57,428 nucleotides of DNA from Dyella sp. C11 (lineage in GTDB: Bacteria; Pseudomonadota; Gammaproteobacteria; Xanthomonadales; Rhodanobacteraceae): contig NZ_QAVX01000022.1 of the NCBI RefSeq assembly GCF_003121485.1, positions 1 through 57,428 on the forward strand, written 5' to 3'. Numbering within the stretch: position 1 is the first letter of the stretch; every line of letters begins with the position of its first letter. Shown one piece after another: positions 25,298 through 35,207 of this stretch. The notes below the pieces were generated by a model. The model was not told the DNA's origin and made no database searches. It was given only the letters and a program-made list of their open reading frames with translations. The position numbers were made by a program, and so were the translations under genes.

Positions 25298-26296
25298 TTA
25301 ACCCAGCTGCATGCCGTGCGAGAGGCCCGGCGGCGGCCAGTTTTCCAGCTTCATGCCCAGTGCCAGACCACGACCACCCAGCACGTCCTTGATTTCGGTC
25401 AGGGACTTCTTGCCCAGGTTCGGGGTCTTGAGCAGCTCCACTTCGGTCTTCTGAACCAGATCGCCGATGTAGTAGATGCTCTCGGCCTTGAGGCAGTTGG
25501 CCGAACGAACGGTCAACTCAAGGTCGTCGATCGGACGGAGCAGCAGCGGATCGAAACCGCCCTTCTCCGCCTTGTCCGTGGCGCTCTCGCGACGCGAGAA
25601 GTCACCGAACACCGACAGCTGGTCGTTGAGGATTTCAGCGGCCTTGCGGACCGCGTCTTCCGCACCGATGGTGCCGTTCGTCTCGATGTCCAGCACGAGC
25701 TTGTCGAGGTTGGTGCGCTGCTCAACGCGAGCGGCGTCCACTTCGTAAGCCACGCGCAGCACCGGCGCGAACGAGGCATCCAACTGCAGGCGACCGATCG
25801 GACGCGCTTCATCATCCGGATGCTGGCGCGCGCTGGCCGGCTGGTAGCCGACGCCGCGACGCACCTTCAGGCGCATGTTGAGGGCGATGTCCTTGGTCAG
25901 GTGGCAGATCACGTGCTCGGGGTTGATGATTTCCACCGAGTGGTCGACGGCGATGTCGCCGGCGGTGACCACGCCCTTGCCCTTCTTGGACAAGGTCAGG
26001 GTGACTTCATCACCCGAATGCTGGCGAATGGCCACGTCCTTGAGGTTCAGCAGGACTTCGATCACGTCCTCCTGCAGACCTTCCAGCGTGGTGTATTCGT
26101 GCAGCACGCCATCAATTTCAACCTCGACGATGGCAGAGCCAGGGATCGAGGAGAGCAGCACGCGACGCAGCGCGTTGCCCAGGGTGTGGCCGAAACCACG
26201 CTCGAGCGGCTCCACCACCACCTTGGCGCGGTTGGCTCCGAGCTGCTCGACGCTGAGGCCGCGAGGCCGCAGCACGCTAGTTGACGAAACTGCCAT
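25298..26296 (-). CDS. rpoA: DNA-directed RNA polymerase subunit alpha
   Basis: The alpha subunit dimerises to nucleate RNA polymerase and contacts UP elements and activators. The 332-residue protein has the N-terminal domain with [20 protein letters not shown] (residues ~33-52) for dimerisation and beta/beta' binding. A linker near 235-250 follows, then the C-terminal domain with [20 protein letters not shown] and [20 protein letters not shown], the DNA-binding helices. The length is normal. It is in the alpha operon after rpsD, 16 bp away. A UUCG-capped hairpin follows its stop. Confidence 0.98.
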   Translation of the reverse strand: MAVSSTSVLRPRGLSVEQLGANRAKVVVEPLERGFGHTLGNALRRVLLSSIPGSAIVEVEIDGVLHEYTTLEGLQEDVIEVLLNLKDVAIRQHSGDEVTLTLSKKGKGVVTAGDIAVDHSVEIINPEHVICHLTKDIALNMRLKVRRGVGYQPASARQHPDDEARPIGRLQLDASFAPVLRVAYEVDAARVEQRTNLDKLVLDIETNGTIGAEDAVRKAAEILNDQLSVFGDFSRRESATDKAEKGGFDPLLLRPIDDLELTVRSANCLKAESIYYIGDLVQKTEVELLKTPNLGKKSLTEIKDVLGGRGLALGMKLENWPPPGLSHGMQLG

Positions 26297-26312
26297 GCAG
26301 GGCTCCGGTTGA

Positions 26313-26939
26313 TTACTTCGAGTAGAGCTCGACGATCAGGCTCTCATTGATATCGGACGGCAGATCGCCGCGGTCCGGCATCGACTTGAACGTACCTTCG
26401 AACTTCTTGCTGTCGACTTCGACCCACTGCGGACGCAGGTCCATGGTGTCGAACACAGTCGCCGCTTCCTGCACGCGCAGCTGGGTGCGGGCGCGCTCGG
26501 TCAGGGCCACGATGTCGCCCGAACGAACCTGGTACGACGGAATGTTCACCTTCTTGCCGTTGACCAGCACAGCCTTGTGGCTGACCAGCTGACGAGCCTG
26601 GGCGCGGGTGACCGCGAAGCCCATGCGGTAAACAACGTTGTCCAGACGGCTTTCGAGCAGGCGCAGCAGGTTCTCGCCGGTGTTGCCCTTGAGGGTCGAC
26701 GCCTTGGAGTAGTAGTTGCTGAACTGACGCTCGAGCACACCGTAGATGCGCTTGACCTTCTGCTTTTCACGCAGCTGCAGCGCGTAGTCCGACATGCGCA
26801 TGCGCTTGTTGGCGCCATGCTGGCCGGGCTTGTTTTCCAGCTTGCACTTGGAGTCGATGGCGCGAGCCGGACTCTTCAGGCTGAGATCTGCACCCTCGCG
26901 GCGGGCGAGCTTGCAGGTAGCTCCACGATAACGTGCCAT
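26313..26939 (-). CDS. rpsD: 30S ribosomal protein S4
   Basis: S4 is a primary 16S rRNA binder and, in E. coli, the translational repressor of the alpha operon. The 208-residue protein starts [20 protein letters not shown] and has the S4 domain with [20 protein letters not shown] and [20 protein letters not shown]. It lacks the zinc-binding Cys cluster of the Firmicutes S4 type. Spacing to rpsK is 11 bp. Confidence 0.98.
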   Translation of the reverse strand: MARYRGATCKLARREGADLSLKSPARAIDSKCKLENKPGQHGANKRMRMSDYALQLREKQKVKRIYGVLERQFSNYYSKASTLKGNTGENLLRLLESRLDNVVYRMGFAVTRAQARQLVSHKAVLVNGKKVNIPSYQVRSGDIVALTERARTQLRVQEAATVFDTMDLRPQWVEVDSKKFEGTFKSMPDRGDLPSDINESLIVELYSK

Positions 26940-26950
26940 GGGTATGCTCC

Positions 26951-27337
26951 TTAGACTCGACGCTTCTTGGGGGGACGGCAGCCGTTATGCGGAATCGGCG
27001 TGACGTCAATGATGTTGAGCACCTTGTAGCCCAGCGCGTTCAGCGAACGCACGGCGGACTCACGACCCGGACCCGGGCCCTTGATGCGGACTTCCACGGT
27101 CTTCACGCCGTAGTCGCCAGCAGCACGGCCGGCCTTTTCGGCGGCAACCTGGGCTGCGAACGGGGTCGACTTGCGCGAGCCGCGGAAACCCGCGCCGCCG
27201 GCAGTCGCCCACGACAGGGCATTGCCCTGGCGATCGGTGATCGTGACGATGGTGTTGTTGAAGGAGGCCTGCACGTGGGCCACGGCATCCGTGACAACGC
27301 GCTTGATCTTCTTCTTGGTCTTGACAGGCTTAGCCAT
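26951..27337 (-). CDS. rpsK: 30S ribosomal protein S11
   Basis: S11 lines the platform near the E site. The 128-residue protein has [20 protein letters not shown] and ends with [17 protein letters not shown], both invariant. The basic N-terminus ([11 protein letters not shown]) is typical. It lies 12 bp after rpsM and 11 bp before rpsD, inside the alpha operon. Confidence 0.98.
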   Translation of the reverse strand: MAKPVKTKKKIKRVVTDAVAHVQASFNNTIVTITDRQGNALSWATAGGAGFRGSRKSTPFAAQVAAEKAGRAAGDYGVKTVEVRIKGPGPGRESAVRSLNALGYKVLNIIDVTPIPHNGCRPPKKRRV

Positions 27338-27349
27338 GTTCGGGATCCG

Positions 27350-27706
27350 TTACTTCTTGATGGCGCGACGCGGGCCCTTACGGGTGCGCGCATTGGTACG
27401 CGTGCGCTGGCCGCGCACCGGCAGACCACGGCGGTGACGCAGACCGCGGTAGCAACCCAGATCCATCAGACGCTTGATGGCAATACCCACCTCGCGACGA
27501 AGATCGCCTTCGACAACGTACTTGCCGATTTCGTGGCGAAGCTTTTCCACTTCACCTTCACTCAGGGACTTGATCTGCGTGGTGGGAACCACGCCTGCGT
27601 CCACGCAGACCTTCTTGGCCCGGCTGCGGCCGATCCCATAAATGCTCTGCAGGCCAACCCAGACATGCTTCTGGACCGGCAAATTGACACCCGCGATGCG
27701 CGCCAT
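27350..27706 (-). CDS. rpsM: 30S ribosomal protein S13
   Basis: S13 in the 30S head makes intersubunit bridges and contacts P-site tRNA. The 118-residue protein starts [20 protein letters not shown] and has [31 protein letters not shown] and a basic [14 protein letters not shown] tail. The ATG at 27706 follows GGAGA; upstream codons to 27769 are not family-like. It is the first gene of the alpha group here; rpmJ, usually between secY and rpsM, is missing. Confidence 0.98.
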   Translation of the reverse strand: MARIAGVNLPVQKHVWVGLQSIYGIGRSRAKKVCVDAGVVPTTQIKSLSEGEVEKLRHEIGKYVVEGDLRREVGIAIKRLMDLGCYRGLRHRRGLPVRGQRTRTNARTRKGPRRAIKK

Positions 27707-27781
27707 GATGTATCTCTCCGATGCGTTTCGTGCGCGGTAAACGCGCAATTCTAACTGTAAACAATCCAACAGGAAAGCCCC

Positions 27782-27801
27782 GCGGCACCAGGGGTGCCGC
27801 C
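27782..27801 (-). promoter_or_regulatory. hairpin in the secY-rpsM gap
   Basis: GCGGCACC / GGTGCCGC form an eight-base stem with a three-base loop in the 136-bp gap between secY and rpsM. A pyrimidine-rich stretch follows on the minus strand. It could be a partial terminator or the S4 target region of the alpha operon leader; the sequence alone does not decide. Confidence 0.4.
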
Positions 27802-27842
27802 GCCCTCCGACATGACCAACTTCCTTACCACCCCAGCAGCCA

Positions 27843-29168
27843 TCAGTTGCGGCGGAGGTTGGCCTTCTTGAGCAGACTTTCGTACTGGTGACTGACCAAG
27901 TGCGCCTGCACCTGAGCAGTGAAATCCATCACCACAACAACCACGATCAGCAGAGAGGTGCCGCCGAAGTAGAAGGGGACGTGCCACGCTTTTTGCAAAA
28001 ACGATGGGACCAGGCAGACCAGCACCAGGTACAACGCGCCAACGCCGGTGAGTCGGGTCATCACGTTGTCGATGTAGTCAGCCGTGGAACGGCCCGGGCG
28101 GATGCCCGGAATCAAGGCGCCGGAGCGCTTGAGGTTGTCCGCCGTCTCCTGGGAGTTGAACACGATCGCCGTATAGAAGAAGGCGAAAGTGATCACCAGC
28201 ACCGCGAAGACGATGTCGTACAGGGGCTCGCCCGGGGTCAGCGCCTGGGTCAGCTCGGTCAGCCAGCGCGACTGGTGACCCTGGCCGAACCAGGTGGCGG
28301 CCGTGGCCGGGAACATCAGCAGGCTCGAGGCGAAGATCGGCGGAATGACGCCCGCCATGTTGATCTTCAGCGGCAGGTGCGATGTCTGGTTCATGTAGGC
28401 GCGCTGCCCACCGGAGCGGCGTGCATAGTTCACGGTGATGCGACGCTGAGCGCGCTCCATGAACACCACGAACGCCGTCACACCCAGAATCACCAGCACC
28501 ACCAGGATCATCTTGATCACCGACAGCTCGCCGTTGCTCGCCATGGTCAGCGTGTGCGCTACCGCGCCCGGCAGACCAGCGACGATACCGGCGAAGATCA
28601 GCAGCGAAATACCGTTGCCGATACCGCGCTCGGTGATCTGCTCACCCAGCCACATCAGGAACATGGTGCCGGCGGTAAGGCCGACGATCGATGCCAGGAT
28701 GAAGCCCATGCCCGGCGTGTACACCACCGGCGCGCCACCCGATGCCACCTGCTTCTGCAGGGCCACCGCGATGCCAAACGCCTGGAATGCCGCCAGACCG
28801 ACCGTGCCGAAGCGGGTGTAGGTAGTCATCTTGCGACGACCCGCCTCACCTTCCTTGCGCAGCGCCTGCAGGCTCGGGATCACCGAACCCATCATCTGCA
28901 CCACGATGGATGCAGAGATGTAAGGCACCACGCCAAGCGCGAACACCGAGAAACGTGCCAGCGAGCCACCCGAGAACATGTTGAACATGTTCATCAGGCC
29001 GCCGCCCTGCTCGATCAGGTTCGTCATGGCCTCCGGGTTGACGCCCGGAACCGGGATGAAGGAACCAAGACGGAAGACGATCAGCGCACCAATCACGAAG
29101 AAGATGCGCTGACGCAGTTCCGTCAGCTTGCCGAGCGATCCGAGCGATGTGCCCTGGGCTGACGCCAC
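27843..29168 (-). CDS. secY: protein translocase subunit SecY
   Basis: SecY is the ten-helix channel of the Sec translocon in the inner membrane; its partner SecE is encoded in this window at 55533-55928. The 441-residue protein has [17 protein letters not shown] (helix 1), [20 protein letters not shown] (plug and helix 2), the cytosolic loop [20 protein letters not shown] and the C5 loop [20 protein letters not shown]. The start is a GTG at 29168, four bases after rplO. It ends the spc operon. Confidence 0.97.
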   Translation of the reverse strand: MASAQGTSLGSLGKLTELRQRIFFVIGALIVFRLGSFIPVPGVNPEAMTNLIEQGGGLMNMFNMFSGGSLARFSVFALGVVPYISASIVVQMMGSVIPSLQALRKEGEAGRRKMTTYTRFGTVGLAAFQAFGIAVALQKQVASGGAPVVYTPGMGFILASIVGLTAGTMFLMWLGEQITERGIGNGISLLIFAGIVAGLPGAVAHTLTMASNGELSVIKMILVVLVILGVTAFVVFMERAQRRITVNYARRSGGQRAYMNQTSHLPLKINMAGVIPPIFASSLLMFPATAATWFGQGHQSRWLTELTQALTPGEPLYDIVFAVLVITFAFFYTAIVFNSQETADNLKRSGALIPGIRPGRSTADYIDNVMTRLTGVGALYLVLVCLVPSFLQKAWHVPFYFGGTSLLIVVVVVMDFTAQVQAHLVSHQYESLLKKANLRRN

Positions 29169-29172
29169 GTGA

Positions 29173-29604
29173 TTACTCCACGCTGCCGCCGGCAGCTTCG
29201 ATCGCTGCCTTGGCGCCGGCCGTGGCGAGCACGCCCGACAGCTTCACCGCGCGGCCGATTTCGCCCTTGGCGACAACCTTGACCTTCTTGGCGTGGCTGC
29301 TGATCAGACCAGCCTGGTGCAGAGCGATCACGTCGATCACGTCGGCCTTCAGGGTGGCGAGCTGATACAGGAACACTTCCTGGCTTTCGGCCTTCTTCAG
29401 CGAGCGGAAGCCGACCTTCGGCAAGCGACGCTGCAGCGGCATCTGGCCGCCTTCGAAACCGTACTTGTGGGTACCGCCCGCCCGAGCGTGCTGACCCTTG
29501 TGACCGCGACCGGCGGTCTTGCCCAGGCCCGAACCGATACCGCGACCCACGCGAAGGCGGGTCTTGCGGGAACCGGCGGCCGGCTTGATGTCGTTAAGAC
29601 GCAT
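29173..29604 (-). CDS. rplO: 50S ribosomal protein L15
   Basis: L15 is a late-assembly 23S rRNA binder. The 143-residue protein begins [20 protein letters not shown] and has the Gly-rich [20 protein letters not shown] and the [17 protein letters not shown] motif, followed by the globular C-terminal part. It is five bases from rpmD and four from secY. Confidence 0.98.
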   Translation of the reverse strand: MRLNDIKPAAGSRKTRLRVGRGIGSGLGKTAGRGHKGQHARAGGTHKYGFEGGQMPLQRRLPKVGFRSLKKAESQEVFLYQLATLKADVIDVIALHQAGLISSHAKKVKVVAKGEIGRAVKLSGVLATAGAKAAIEAAGGSVE

Positions 29605-29609
29605 GGTAA

Positions 29610-29804
29610 TTACTCCTCAACCCGCACGAGGTAATAGACCGTGTTGATCAGGCCGCGAACCTGCGGGCTGTCCTTCAGTTCACGGACGTCATTGAGCTTG
29701 TTCAGGCCGAGCGCCTTGACGCTCAGGCGGTGACGGCTCTGCACACCGCGCAGGCCCTTGACCAGGCGCACGCGCACGGTGGCGGCGGTTTCGTTCTTAG
29801 CCAT
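29610..29804 (-). CDS. rpmD: 50S ribosomal protein L30
   Basis: The 64-residue protein has [40 protein letters not shown] and the [13 protein letters not shown] end, the full L30 fold. Its ATG lies inside the end of rpsE (eight-base overlap), so translation is coupled to S5. The reading frame is open beyond 29804, but only this start gives the family sequence [10 protein letters not shown]. Confidence 0.97.
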   Translation of the reverse strand: MAKNETAATVRVRLVKGLRGVQSRHRLSVKALGLNKLNDVRELKDSPQVRGLINTVYYLVRVEE

Positions 29805-30306
29805 TGCCCAGCACCTCTTCAATGGTCTTGCCGCGCTTGGCAGCGATCTGCTTCGGCGAGGCAACGGCCTGCAGGCCCTTGATGGTCGCGCGGACCAGGT
29901 TGATCGGGTTGCGCGAACCGACGGCCTTGGCCAGCACGTTCTTGACGCCCACCACTTCCAGCACGGCGCGCATGGCACCGCCGGCGATCACGCCGGTACC
30001 TTCGGAGGCCGGCTGCATGAACACGCGGGCTGCGCCGTGGTTGGCCTTGATGGCGTACCACAGGGTGCCGTTGTTCAGATCGATGCTCACCATGTTGCGG
30101 CGGGCGCGATCCATGGCCTTCGAGATGGCGACGGGCACTTCACGCGCCTTGCCATAGCCGAAGCCCACGCGACCTTCGCCGTCGCCGACCACGGTCAGTG
30201 CGGTGAAGCTCATCTGGCGGCCACCCTTGACGGTCTTGGCCACGCGGTTGACGGCAATCAGCTTCTCGAGCAGGCCGTCCGAATTTTCGCGATCGGTAGA
30301 AGACAT
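29797..30306 (-). CDS. rpsE: 30S ribosomal protein S5
   Basis: S5 contributes to decoding accuracy and mRNA unwinding at the entry site. The 169-residue protein has the double-stranded RNA-binding-like N-terminal domain ([40 protein letters not shown]) and the C-terminal domain [20 protein letters not shown]. It overlaps rpmD by eight bases and is preceded by a 119-bp gap with three hairpins. Confidence 0.98.
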   Translation of the reverse strand: MSSTDRENSDGLLEKLIAVNRVAKTVKGGRQMSFTALTVVGDGEGRVGFGYGKAREVPVAISKAMDRARRNMVSIDLNNGTLWYAIKANHGAARVFMQPASEGTGVIAGGAMRAVLEVVGVKNVLAKAVGSRNPINLVRATIKGLQAVASPKQIAAKRGKTIEEVLGNG

Positions 30307-30321
30307 GTTCTTTTCCGTATG

Positions 30322-30414
30322 CCCGGCGAACCGGGACTTTGCTTGCGGCTAAGCCGCTTGGAGTTGTAGGTACTTCTGGTCGGGTTCAAGTGCCGGACGA
30401 ATCCGACACTTGAA
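30322..30414 (-). promoter_or_regulatory. three stem-loops in the rplR-rpsE gap, two with UUCG loops
   Basis: On the minus strand the gap reads first TTCAAGTGTCGGA-TTCG-TCCGGCACTTGAA (30385-30414, 13 bp with one G-U). Next comes GCGGC-TTA-GCCGC (30345-30357) and then CCCGG-TTCG-CCGGG (30322-30335). There is no T-run. The rpsE ribosome binding site follows the last hairpin. The role is unknown: RNA processing, stability or r-protein binding. Confidence 0.65.
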
Positions 30415-30425
30415 TCCGGACTGGC

Positions 30426-30779
30426 TTAGAACTTCAGGCCAGCTTCGCGGGCCGCGTCGGCCAGCGCCTTGATGCGACCGTGGTAGCGGAAGCCCGAGCG
30501 ATCGAACGCCACGGACTCGATACCGGCAGCCTTGGCACGCTCAGCGACAGCCTTGCCCACAGCGGCGGCGGCGGTCAGGTTCTTCGTGCCCTTCAGGCCT
30601 TCGGCAACCGACTTCTGCACCGTAGAAGCAGCAGCCACCACCGTCTGACCGTCGGCCGCGAACACCTGTGCGTACAGGTGCTGACCGGTGCGATGCACCG
30701 ACAGACGGGCGACAGCGAGCTTGCGGATGTGGGCGCGAGTGGCCTTGGCGCGACGCAGGCGGGATTCGTTCTTGTTCAT
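30426..30779 (-). CDS. rplR: 50S ribosomal protein L18
   Basis: L18 binds 5S rRNA and anchors it in the central protuberance. The 117-residue protein begins [20 protein letters not shown] and carries [20 protein letters not shown] and the C-terminal [28 protein letters not shown] end. It is 29 bp after rplF. The 119 bp that follow, before rpsE, are unusually long and structured. Confidence 0.98.
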   Translation of the reverse strand: MNKNESRLRRAKATRAHIRKLAVARLSVHRTGQHLYAQVFAADGQTVVAAASTVQKSVAEGLKGTKNLTAAAAVGKAVAERAKAAGIESVAFDRSGFRYHGRIKALADAAREAGLKF

Positions 30780-30808
30780 CGTGTTCTCTCCAGGAAGCGG
30801 ATAGGCGA

Positions 30809-31336
30809 TTAAGCCTTCTTGGCTTCCTTCAGGGTGATCTTCTCGCCGGAGTAGCGCACGCCCTTGCCCTTGTAGGGCTCCGGCGGACGGAACGCGCGGA
30901 TCTTGGCGGCCACTTCACCCACGCGCTGCTTGTCCGAACCCTTGATGAGGATTTCGGTCTGCGTCGGGGTTTCGATGGTGATGCCTTCCGGCGCATCGAA
31001 CACGACCGGATGCGAGAAGCCGAGGGCAATGTTCAACGACTTGCCGGCCATGGAGGCACGGTAGCCCACGCCGACCAGCTCAAGCTTGCGCTCGTAGCCG
31101 TCGGACACGCCCTTGACCATGTTGGCCAGCAGCGCGCGAAGCGTGCCACCGAACTTGTCGTCGGCGCCTTCGGCGACCACGATGTTCGCAACACCGTTGT
31201 CGATGTTGATGGAAGCACCCGGGAGGTTATGGATCGCCAGGGTGCCCTTCGGGCCCTTGACGGAAATGCCGGCGGCGTCGGTCTTGATCTCAACGCCCTT
31301 GGGCAGGGTAATCGGCTGTTTGGCAACGCGGGACAT
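30809..31336 (-). CDS. rplF: 50S ribosomal protein L6
   Basis: L6 sits near the factor-binding site of the 50S subunit. The 175-residue protein begins [20 protein letters not shown] and has two similar domains, ending with the conserved [19 protein letters not shown]. The ATG at 31336 gives this start; codons upstream to 31390 are not L6. Spacing to rpsH is 10 bp. Confidence 0.98.
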   Translation of the reverse strand: MSRVAKQPITLPKGVEIKTDAAGISVKGPKGTLAIHNLPGASINIDNGVANIVVAEGADDKFGGTLRALLANMVKGVSDGYERKLELVGVGYRASMAGKSLNIALGFSHPVVFDAPEGITIETPTQTEILIKGSDKQRVGEVAAKIRAFRPPEPYKGKGVRYSGEKITLKEAKKA

Positions 31337-31346
31337 CGTCGACTCC

Positions 31347-31742
31347 TTATGCGACCTGGCCGATGACTTCGCCGCCCAGACCCTTAGCACGGGCCTGCGC
31401 GTCGGTCAGCAAACCGGCGGAAGTCGAGATGATCGAAATACCCAGACCACCCAGGACCTTCGGCAACTCGTCCTTGCCGCGGTACACGCGGAGACCCGAA
31501 CGGCTGACGCGGGTGATGGTCTCGATGGCCGGACGGCCTTCGAAATACTTGAGCTTGATCTCGAGCACCGGCTTGCCTTCCACGGAGGAGGCCTTGGCGT
31601 CGAGGATGTAGCCCTCATTCTTGAGAAGGTTGGCAATGGCCACCTTCAGCTTCGACGACGGCATGTTTACGGCCTGCTTGCCCGTGAGCTGGGCATTGCG
31701 GATGCGCGTAAACAGATCGGCGATGGGATCAGTCATGCTCAT
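31347..31742 (-). CDS. rpsH: 30S ribosomal protein S8
   Basis: S8 organises the 16S central domain and, in E. coli, represses spc translation. The 131-residue protein starts [20 protein letters not shown] with AAGGATG upstream, and has [20 protein letters not shown] and the signature [20 protein letters not shown]. It is separated from rpsN by 227 bp containing hairpins and a predicted promoter, so it may start its own transcript. Confidence 0.98.
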   Translation of the reverse strand: MSMTDPIADLFTRIRNAQLTGKQAVNMPSSKLKVAIANLLKNEGYILDAKASSVEGKPVLEIKLKYFEGRPAIETITRVSRSGLRVYRGKDELPKVLGGLGISIISTSAGLLTDAQARAKGLGGEVIGQVA

Positions 31743-31828
31743 GAAAACATCCTTCAGAGTGCACCGATATCCGAAAAACCGGAAATCTGTTTTGAGTTGT
31801 ATGCCGGCACAGGGCCAGCCTGCGGGTA

Positions 31829-31870
31829 CGCAGACCGACGACTATAGCAGCATTTTTCCGACTTTGCGAA
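31829..31870 (-). promoter_or_regulatory. predicted internal spc promoter before rpsH with 5' stem-loop
   Basis: Minus-strand TTCGCA (31865-31870) and TATAGT (31841-31846) are 18 bp apart. The predicted start is about 31834. A stem GGTCTGCG / CGCAGGCT with a TACC loop starts at 31836. Two further hairpins (31930-31950; 31895-31921, GGCGGCA/TGCCGCC) lie between rpsN and this promoter. Confidence 0.5.
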
Positions 31871-31969
31871 CAACGGCGCGTAATCGCACCAACGGCGGCA
31901 AACCCGGGGGTCTGCCGCCGCATGTGGAACAGGGCAAGGCTCGCGCCCTGCCCCGCCCAGTTTGGGGTC

Positions 31970-32275
31970 TTACCAGCTGGCCTTGCGCAGGCCCGGAACG
32001 TCGCCACGCATGGTGGCTTCGCGCAGCTTGTTACGGCCGAGGCCGAACTTCTGGTACACGGCGCGCGGACGACCAGTCAGGGCGCAGCGCGTACGCTGAC
32101 GAGCCGGGCTGGCATCACGCGGCTGCTTCTGCAGCTTGGCCTGGGCTTCCATCTTCTCCTCGTAGGAGGCGGTGGGGCTCAGCACGATCGCCTTCAGTTC
32201 GGCGCGCTTGGCGGCGTACTTCTTGGCGAGCTTGGTCCGCTTGAGATCGCGGTTGATCATCGAGGTCTTTGCCAT
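31970..32275 (-). CDS. rpsN: 30S ribosomal protein S14 (zinc-free type)
   Basis: The 101-residue protein is the long, zinc-independent S14 form: it begins [20 protein letters not shown] and ends [20 protein letters not shown] with KASW, and it has a single Cys ([20 protein letters not shown]) instead of the CxxC pairs. S14 assembles late into the 30S head. It follows rplE by 17 bp. A hairpin and a long gap follow it. Confidence 0.97.
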   Translation of the reverse strand: MAKTSMINRDLKRTKLAKKYAAKRAELKAIVLSPTASYEEKMEAQAKLQKQPRDASPARQRTRCALTGRPRAVYQKFGLGRNKLREATMRGDVPGLRKASW

Positions 32276-32292
32276 GATTTCTCTCGCGGCTC

Positions 32293-32835
32293 TTAGTTGC
32301 GGAACGGGAAGCTGAAGGCTTCCAGCAGCGCCTTGGCTTCTTCGTCGGTCTTGGCGGTGGTGGTGATGGAGATATCCATGCCACGCATCGCGTCGACGGC
32401 GTCGAAGTCGATTTCCGGGAAGATGATCTGTTCCTTGATGCCGAAGTTGTAGTTACCACGGCCATCGAAGGCACGACCCGAGACACCACGGAAGTCGCGC
32501 GTACGCGGCAGCGAGATGTTGATCAGGCGATCGAGGAATTCCCACATCTGGGCACGGCGCAGGGTGACCTTGCAACCGATCGGCCAGCCGTCGCGGATCT
32601 TGAACGAGGCAACCGACACGCGGGCCTTGGTCTGGATCGGCTTCTGGCCGGAGATCTTCGCCATGTCGGCCACAGCGTTCTCGAGCACCTTCTTGTTGCC
32701 CGCCGCTTCGCCCACGCCCATGTTCAGCGTGATCTTGGTGATGCGGGGAACCTGCATCACGTTCTGGTAACCAAAACGCTCGGTGAGCTTCTTGATGACC
32801 TGGTCTTTGTAAAACGTTTCGAGACGCGTCGTCAT
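32293..32835 (-). CDS. rplE: 50S ribosomal protein L5
   Basis: L5 binds 5S rRNA and contacts P-site tRNA and S13. The 180-residue protein has [60 protein letters not shown] and [20 protein letters not shown]. The length is typical. It lies 10 bp after rplX in the spc operon. Confidence 0.98.
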   Translation of the reverse strand: MTTRLETFYKDQVIKKLTERFGYQNVMQVPRITKITLNMGVGEAAGNKKVLENAVADMAKISGQKPIQTKARVSVASFKIRDGWPIGCKVTLRRAQMWEFLDRLINISLPRTRDFRGVSGRAFDGRGNYNFGIKEQIIFPEIDFDAVDAMRGMDISITTTAKTDEEAKALLEAFSFPFRN

Positions 32836-32845
32836 GATTTATTCC

Positions 32846-33160
32846 TTACGCGTCCACAACTTCGCCGTTGGACTTGAACACGCGCACCTTACGCCCATCA
32901 GAGAGCGTCTTGGCGCCAACGCGTTCACCCTTGCCCGTGGCGGAGTTGAACAGCTGGACGTTGGAGATATGGATCGAAGCTTCACGCTCGACGATGCCGC
33001 CAGCCTGGTTGGCCTGGGGGTTCGGCTTGGTGTGACGCTTGACCAGGTTCACGTTGGAGACGAACACGCGGTCGCCATCAACGCGCAGCACGTCGCCGCG
33101 CTGACCCTTGTTTTTGCCGGTGATCACGAGGACCTGATCACCCTTGCGGATACGGTTCAT
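32846..33160 (-). CDS. rplX: 50S ribosomal protein L24
   Basis: L24 is an assembly initiator at the tunnel exit. The 104-residue protein begins [20 protein letters not shown] with its KOW motif, followed by [20 protein letters not shown] and [17 protein letters not shown]. It follows rplN by 14 bp. Confidence 0.98.
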   Translation of the reverse strand: MNRIRKGDQVLVITGKNKGQRGDVLRVDGDRVFVSNVNLVKRHTKPNPQANQAGGIVEREASIHISNVQLFNSATGKGERVGAKTLSDGRKVRVFKSNGEVVDA

Positions 33161-33174
33161 GGTCTAGTCTCCGC

Positions 33175-33543
33175 TCAGAGCACTTCGGGCGCGAGGGAGA
33201 CGATCTTCATGAACTTCTCGCTGCGCAGCTCGCGAGTGACCGGTCCGAAGATACGGGTGCCGATCGGCTCGAGCTTGTTGTTGAGGAGGACCGCTGCGTT
33301 GCCGTCGAAACGGATCAGCGAGCCATCGGGACGACGCACACCCTTGGCGGTACGAACCACCACGGCGTTGTACACCTCACCCTTCTTCACCTTGCCGCGG
33401 GGGATGGCATCTTTCACGGTGACCTTGATAACGTCACCGATCGCGGCGTAACGGCGCTTGGAGCCGCCGAGCACCTTGATGCACATCAGTTCACGGGCAC
33501 CGCTGTTATCGGCCGCGGAAAGCGTGCTTTGCATCTGGATCAT
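33175..33543 (-). CDS. rplN: 50S ribosomal protein L14
   Basis: L14 forms part of the intersubunit bridge and binds the RsfS silencing factor. The 122-residue protein starts [20 protein letters not shown] and has [40 protein letters not shown] and [20 protein letters not shown]. It opens the spc part of the cluster but lies only 14 bp after rpsQ, so S10 and spc are probably one transcript here. Confidence 0.98.
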   Translation of the reverse strand: MIQMQSTLSAADNSGARELMCIKVLGGSKRRYAAIGDVIKVTVKDAIPRGKVKKGEVYNAVVVRTAKGVRRPDGSLIRFDGNAAVLLNNKLEPIGTRIFGPVTRELRSEKFMKIVSLAPEVL

Positions 33544-33557
33544 GTCTGCACCCTCCC

Positions 33558-33818
33558 TTAGACGTTAGCGCGCGTGACGATTTCGACCACGCGGTGATGC
33601 TTGGTCTTGGACAGAGGACGGCATTCGGCGATGCGCACGAGGTCACCCTCGTTGGCACCCAGATCGTCCTGCGCATGCAGCTTCGTGGAGCGGCGGATGA
33701 TCTTGCCGATCAGCGGATGCTGTTCCTGGCGCTCGATCAGGACCGTCACGGTCTTGTCCATCTTGTTGCTGATGACGCGGCCCTCGAGGGTGCGCGTCTG
33801 CTTTTTGTTGTCGCTCAT
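33558..33818 (-). CDS. rpsQ: 30S ribosomal protein S17
   Basis: S17 is a primary 16S binder with an OB fold. The 86-residue protein has [40 protein letters not shown] and [20 protein letters not shown]. It is the last gene of the classical S10 group and follows rpmC by 12 bp. Confidence 0.98.
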   Translation of the reverse strand: MSDNKKQTRTLEGRVISNKMDKTVTVLIERQEQHPLIGKIIRRSTKLHAQDDLGANEGDLVRIAECRPLSKTKHHRVVEIVTRANV

Positions 33819-33830
33819 ATCGGCCGTCCC

Positions 33831-34016
33831 TTACTTCTTGCCGCCGAGCACGAACTTCGTGCGGGCGATGTCGCGCCGAACGCGGCGCAGCTGGTGCGGC
33901 TGGTTGAGCTGGCCGGTGCCTTTCTGCATACGCAGGTTGAACTGCTCTTTACGCAGATCCAGCAAATGCTTGTTCAGCTCTTCGGCCGTCTTGTTGGTCA
34001 GATCTTTGATGGCCAT
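33831..34016 (-). CDS. rpmC: 50S ribosomal protein L29
   Basis: L29 lies at the tunnel exit beside L23, near the docking site for trigger factor and SRP. The 61-residue helical-hairpin protein has [40 protein letters not shown] and [19 protein letters not shown]. It is one base from rplP. Confidence 0.97.
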   Translation of the reverse strand: MAIKDLTNKTAEELNKHLLDLRKEQFNLRMQKGTGQLNQPHQLRRVRRDIARTKFVLGGKK

Positions 34017-34017
34017 A

Positions 34018-34431
34018 TCACATCACCGCCCTGGTCACGAATTGGGTCTGGACCGAGAGCTTGGCAGCGGCCAGGCGGAACGCCTCGCGTGCCGTAGCCT
34101 CGTCGATACCCTCGATTTCATAGAGCATGCGGCCCGGCTGGATCGGAGCGACCCAGTATTCGACGCCACCCTTACCGGCACCCATTCGAACTTCGATGGG
34201 CTTCTTGGTGATGGGCTTGTCCGGGTACACGCGGATCCACAGCTTGCCGCCGCGCTTGACGAAGCGGGTGATGCAACGACGACCGGCTTCGATCTGTCGT
34301 GCGGTCAGCGCGCCGAACGTGGTGGCCTTCAGACCGAATTCGCCAAAGCTGACGAGGTTCGAGGAGAAAGCCAGACCGTCGTTGCGGCCCTTGAACTGCT
34401 TACGGTATTTGGTTCGCTTAGGTTGCAGCAT
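34018..34431 (-). CDS. rplP: 50S ribosomal protein L16
   Basis: L16 helps position the A-site tRNA elbow. The 137-residue protein begins [20 protein letters not shown] and has [40 protein letters not shown] and [20 protein letters not shown]. It contains the Arg-rich loop substrate for RoxA hydroxylation. It is 12 bp from rpsC. Confidence 0.98.
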   Translation of the reverse strand: MLQPKRTKYRKQFKGRNDGLAFSSNLVSFGEFGLKATTFGALTARQIEAGRRCITRFVKRGGKLWIRVYPDKPITKKPIEVRMGAGKGGVEYWVAPIQPGRMLYEIEGIDEATAREAFRLAAAKLSVQTQFVTRAVM

Positions 34432-34443
34432 GGCAACTCTCCC

Positions 34444-35193
34444 TTACTTCGCCGTCCGCTCGCGACGGCCTTCACCGCCCTCGCGACGCGATTCACGACG
34501 ACCCTCACCACCCTCACGGCGCGGCTGGGACTGCTCTTCCTTCGACTCCTGGTTGATCTGGGACAGATCGAAGATCTCGCCCTTGTAGATCCACACCTTG
34601 ATGCCGATGACGCCGTAGGTCGTATGAGCTTCGGCGGTGCCGTAGTCGATGTCGGCGCGCAGCGTATGCAGCGGCACGCGACCTTCGCGGCTCCATTCGG
34701 AACGAGCAATCTCAGCGCCGTTCAGACGGCCAGAGACATTGATCTTGATACCCAGGGCGCCGAGGCGCATCGCGTTGCCGACCGAGCGCTTCATGGCGCG
34801 GCGGAACATGATGCGACGCTCCAGCTGCTGCGCGATCGACTCGGCAACCAGCTGTGCGTCCAGCTCGGGCTTGCGCACTTCGCTGACGTTGATGTGCGCC
34901 GGAACGCCCATCATGTCGCTGACTTCCTTGCGCAGCTTCTCGATATCCTCGCCCTTCTTGCCGATCACCACGCCCGGACGGGCGGTGTGGATCGTCACGC
35001 GTGCGGTCTTGGCCGGACGCTCGATGAGGATCTTGGAGATACCGGCCTGGGCCAGCTTCTTGCGCAGCATCTCGCGAACCTTAAGGTCGGCAGCGAGGTA
35101 CTGGGCGTATTCGCCCTTGTTGGCGTACCACTTCGAGTTCCAGTCCTTGGCAATGCCGAGGCGGATACCGGTGGGATGAACTTTATGACCCAT
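34444..35193 (-). CDS. rpsC: 30S ribosomal protein S3 with charged repetitive tail
   Basis: S3 shapes the mRNA entry channel. The 249-residue protein starts [20 protein letters not shown] and has the KH domain with [20 protein letters not shown], and the S3 C-terminal domain [20 protein letters not shown] to [17 protein letters not shown]. After about residue 214 comes a tail of alternating Arg, Glu and Gly made from near repeats of [10 protein letters not shown], longer than in E. coli S3 (233 aa). Confidence 0.98.
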   Translation of the reverse strand: MGHKVHPTGIRLGIAKDWNSKWYANKGEYAQYLAADLKVREMLRKKLAQAGISKILIERPAKTARVTIHTARPGVVIGKKGEDIEKLRKEVSDMMGVPAHINVSEVRKPELDAQLVAESIAQQLERRIMFRRAMKRSVGNAMRLGALGIKINVSGRLNGAEIARSEWSREGRVPLHTLRADIDYGTAEAHTTYGVIGIKVWIYKGEIFDLSQINQESKEEQSQPRREGGEGRRESRREGGEGRRERTAK

Positions 35194-35207
35194 CGTCTAC
35201 GTCCTCT

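Noticed and set aside
27707-27842. A possible rpmJ gene
   Set aside because: No frame in the gap gives the Cys-rich L36 sequence.
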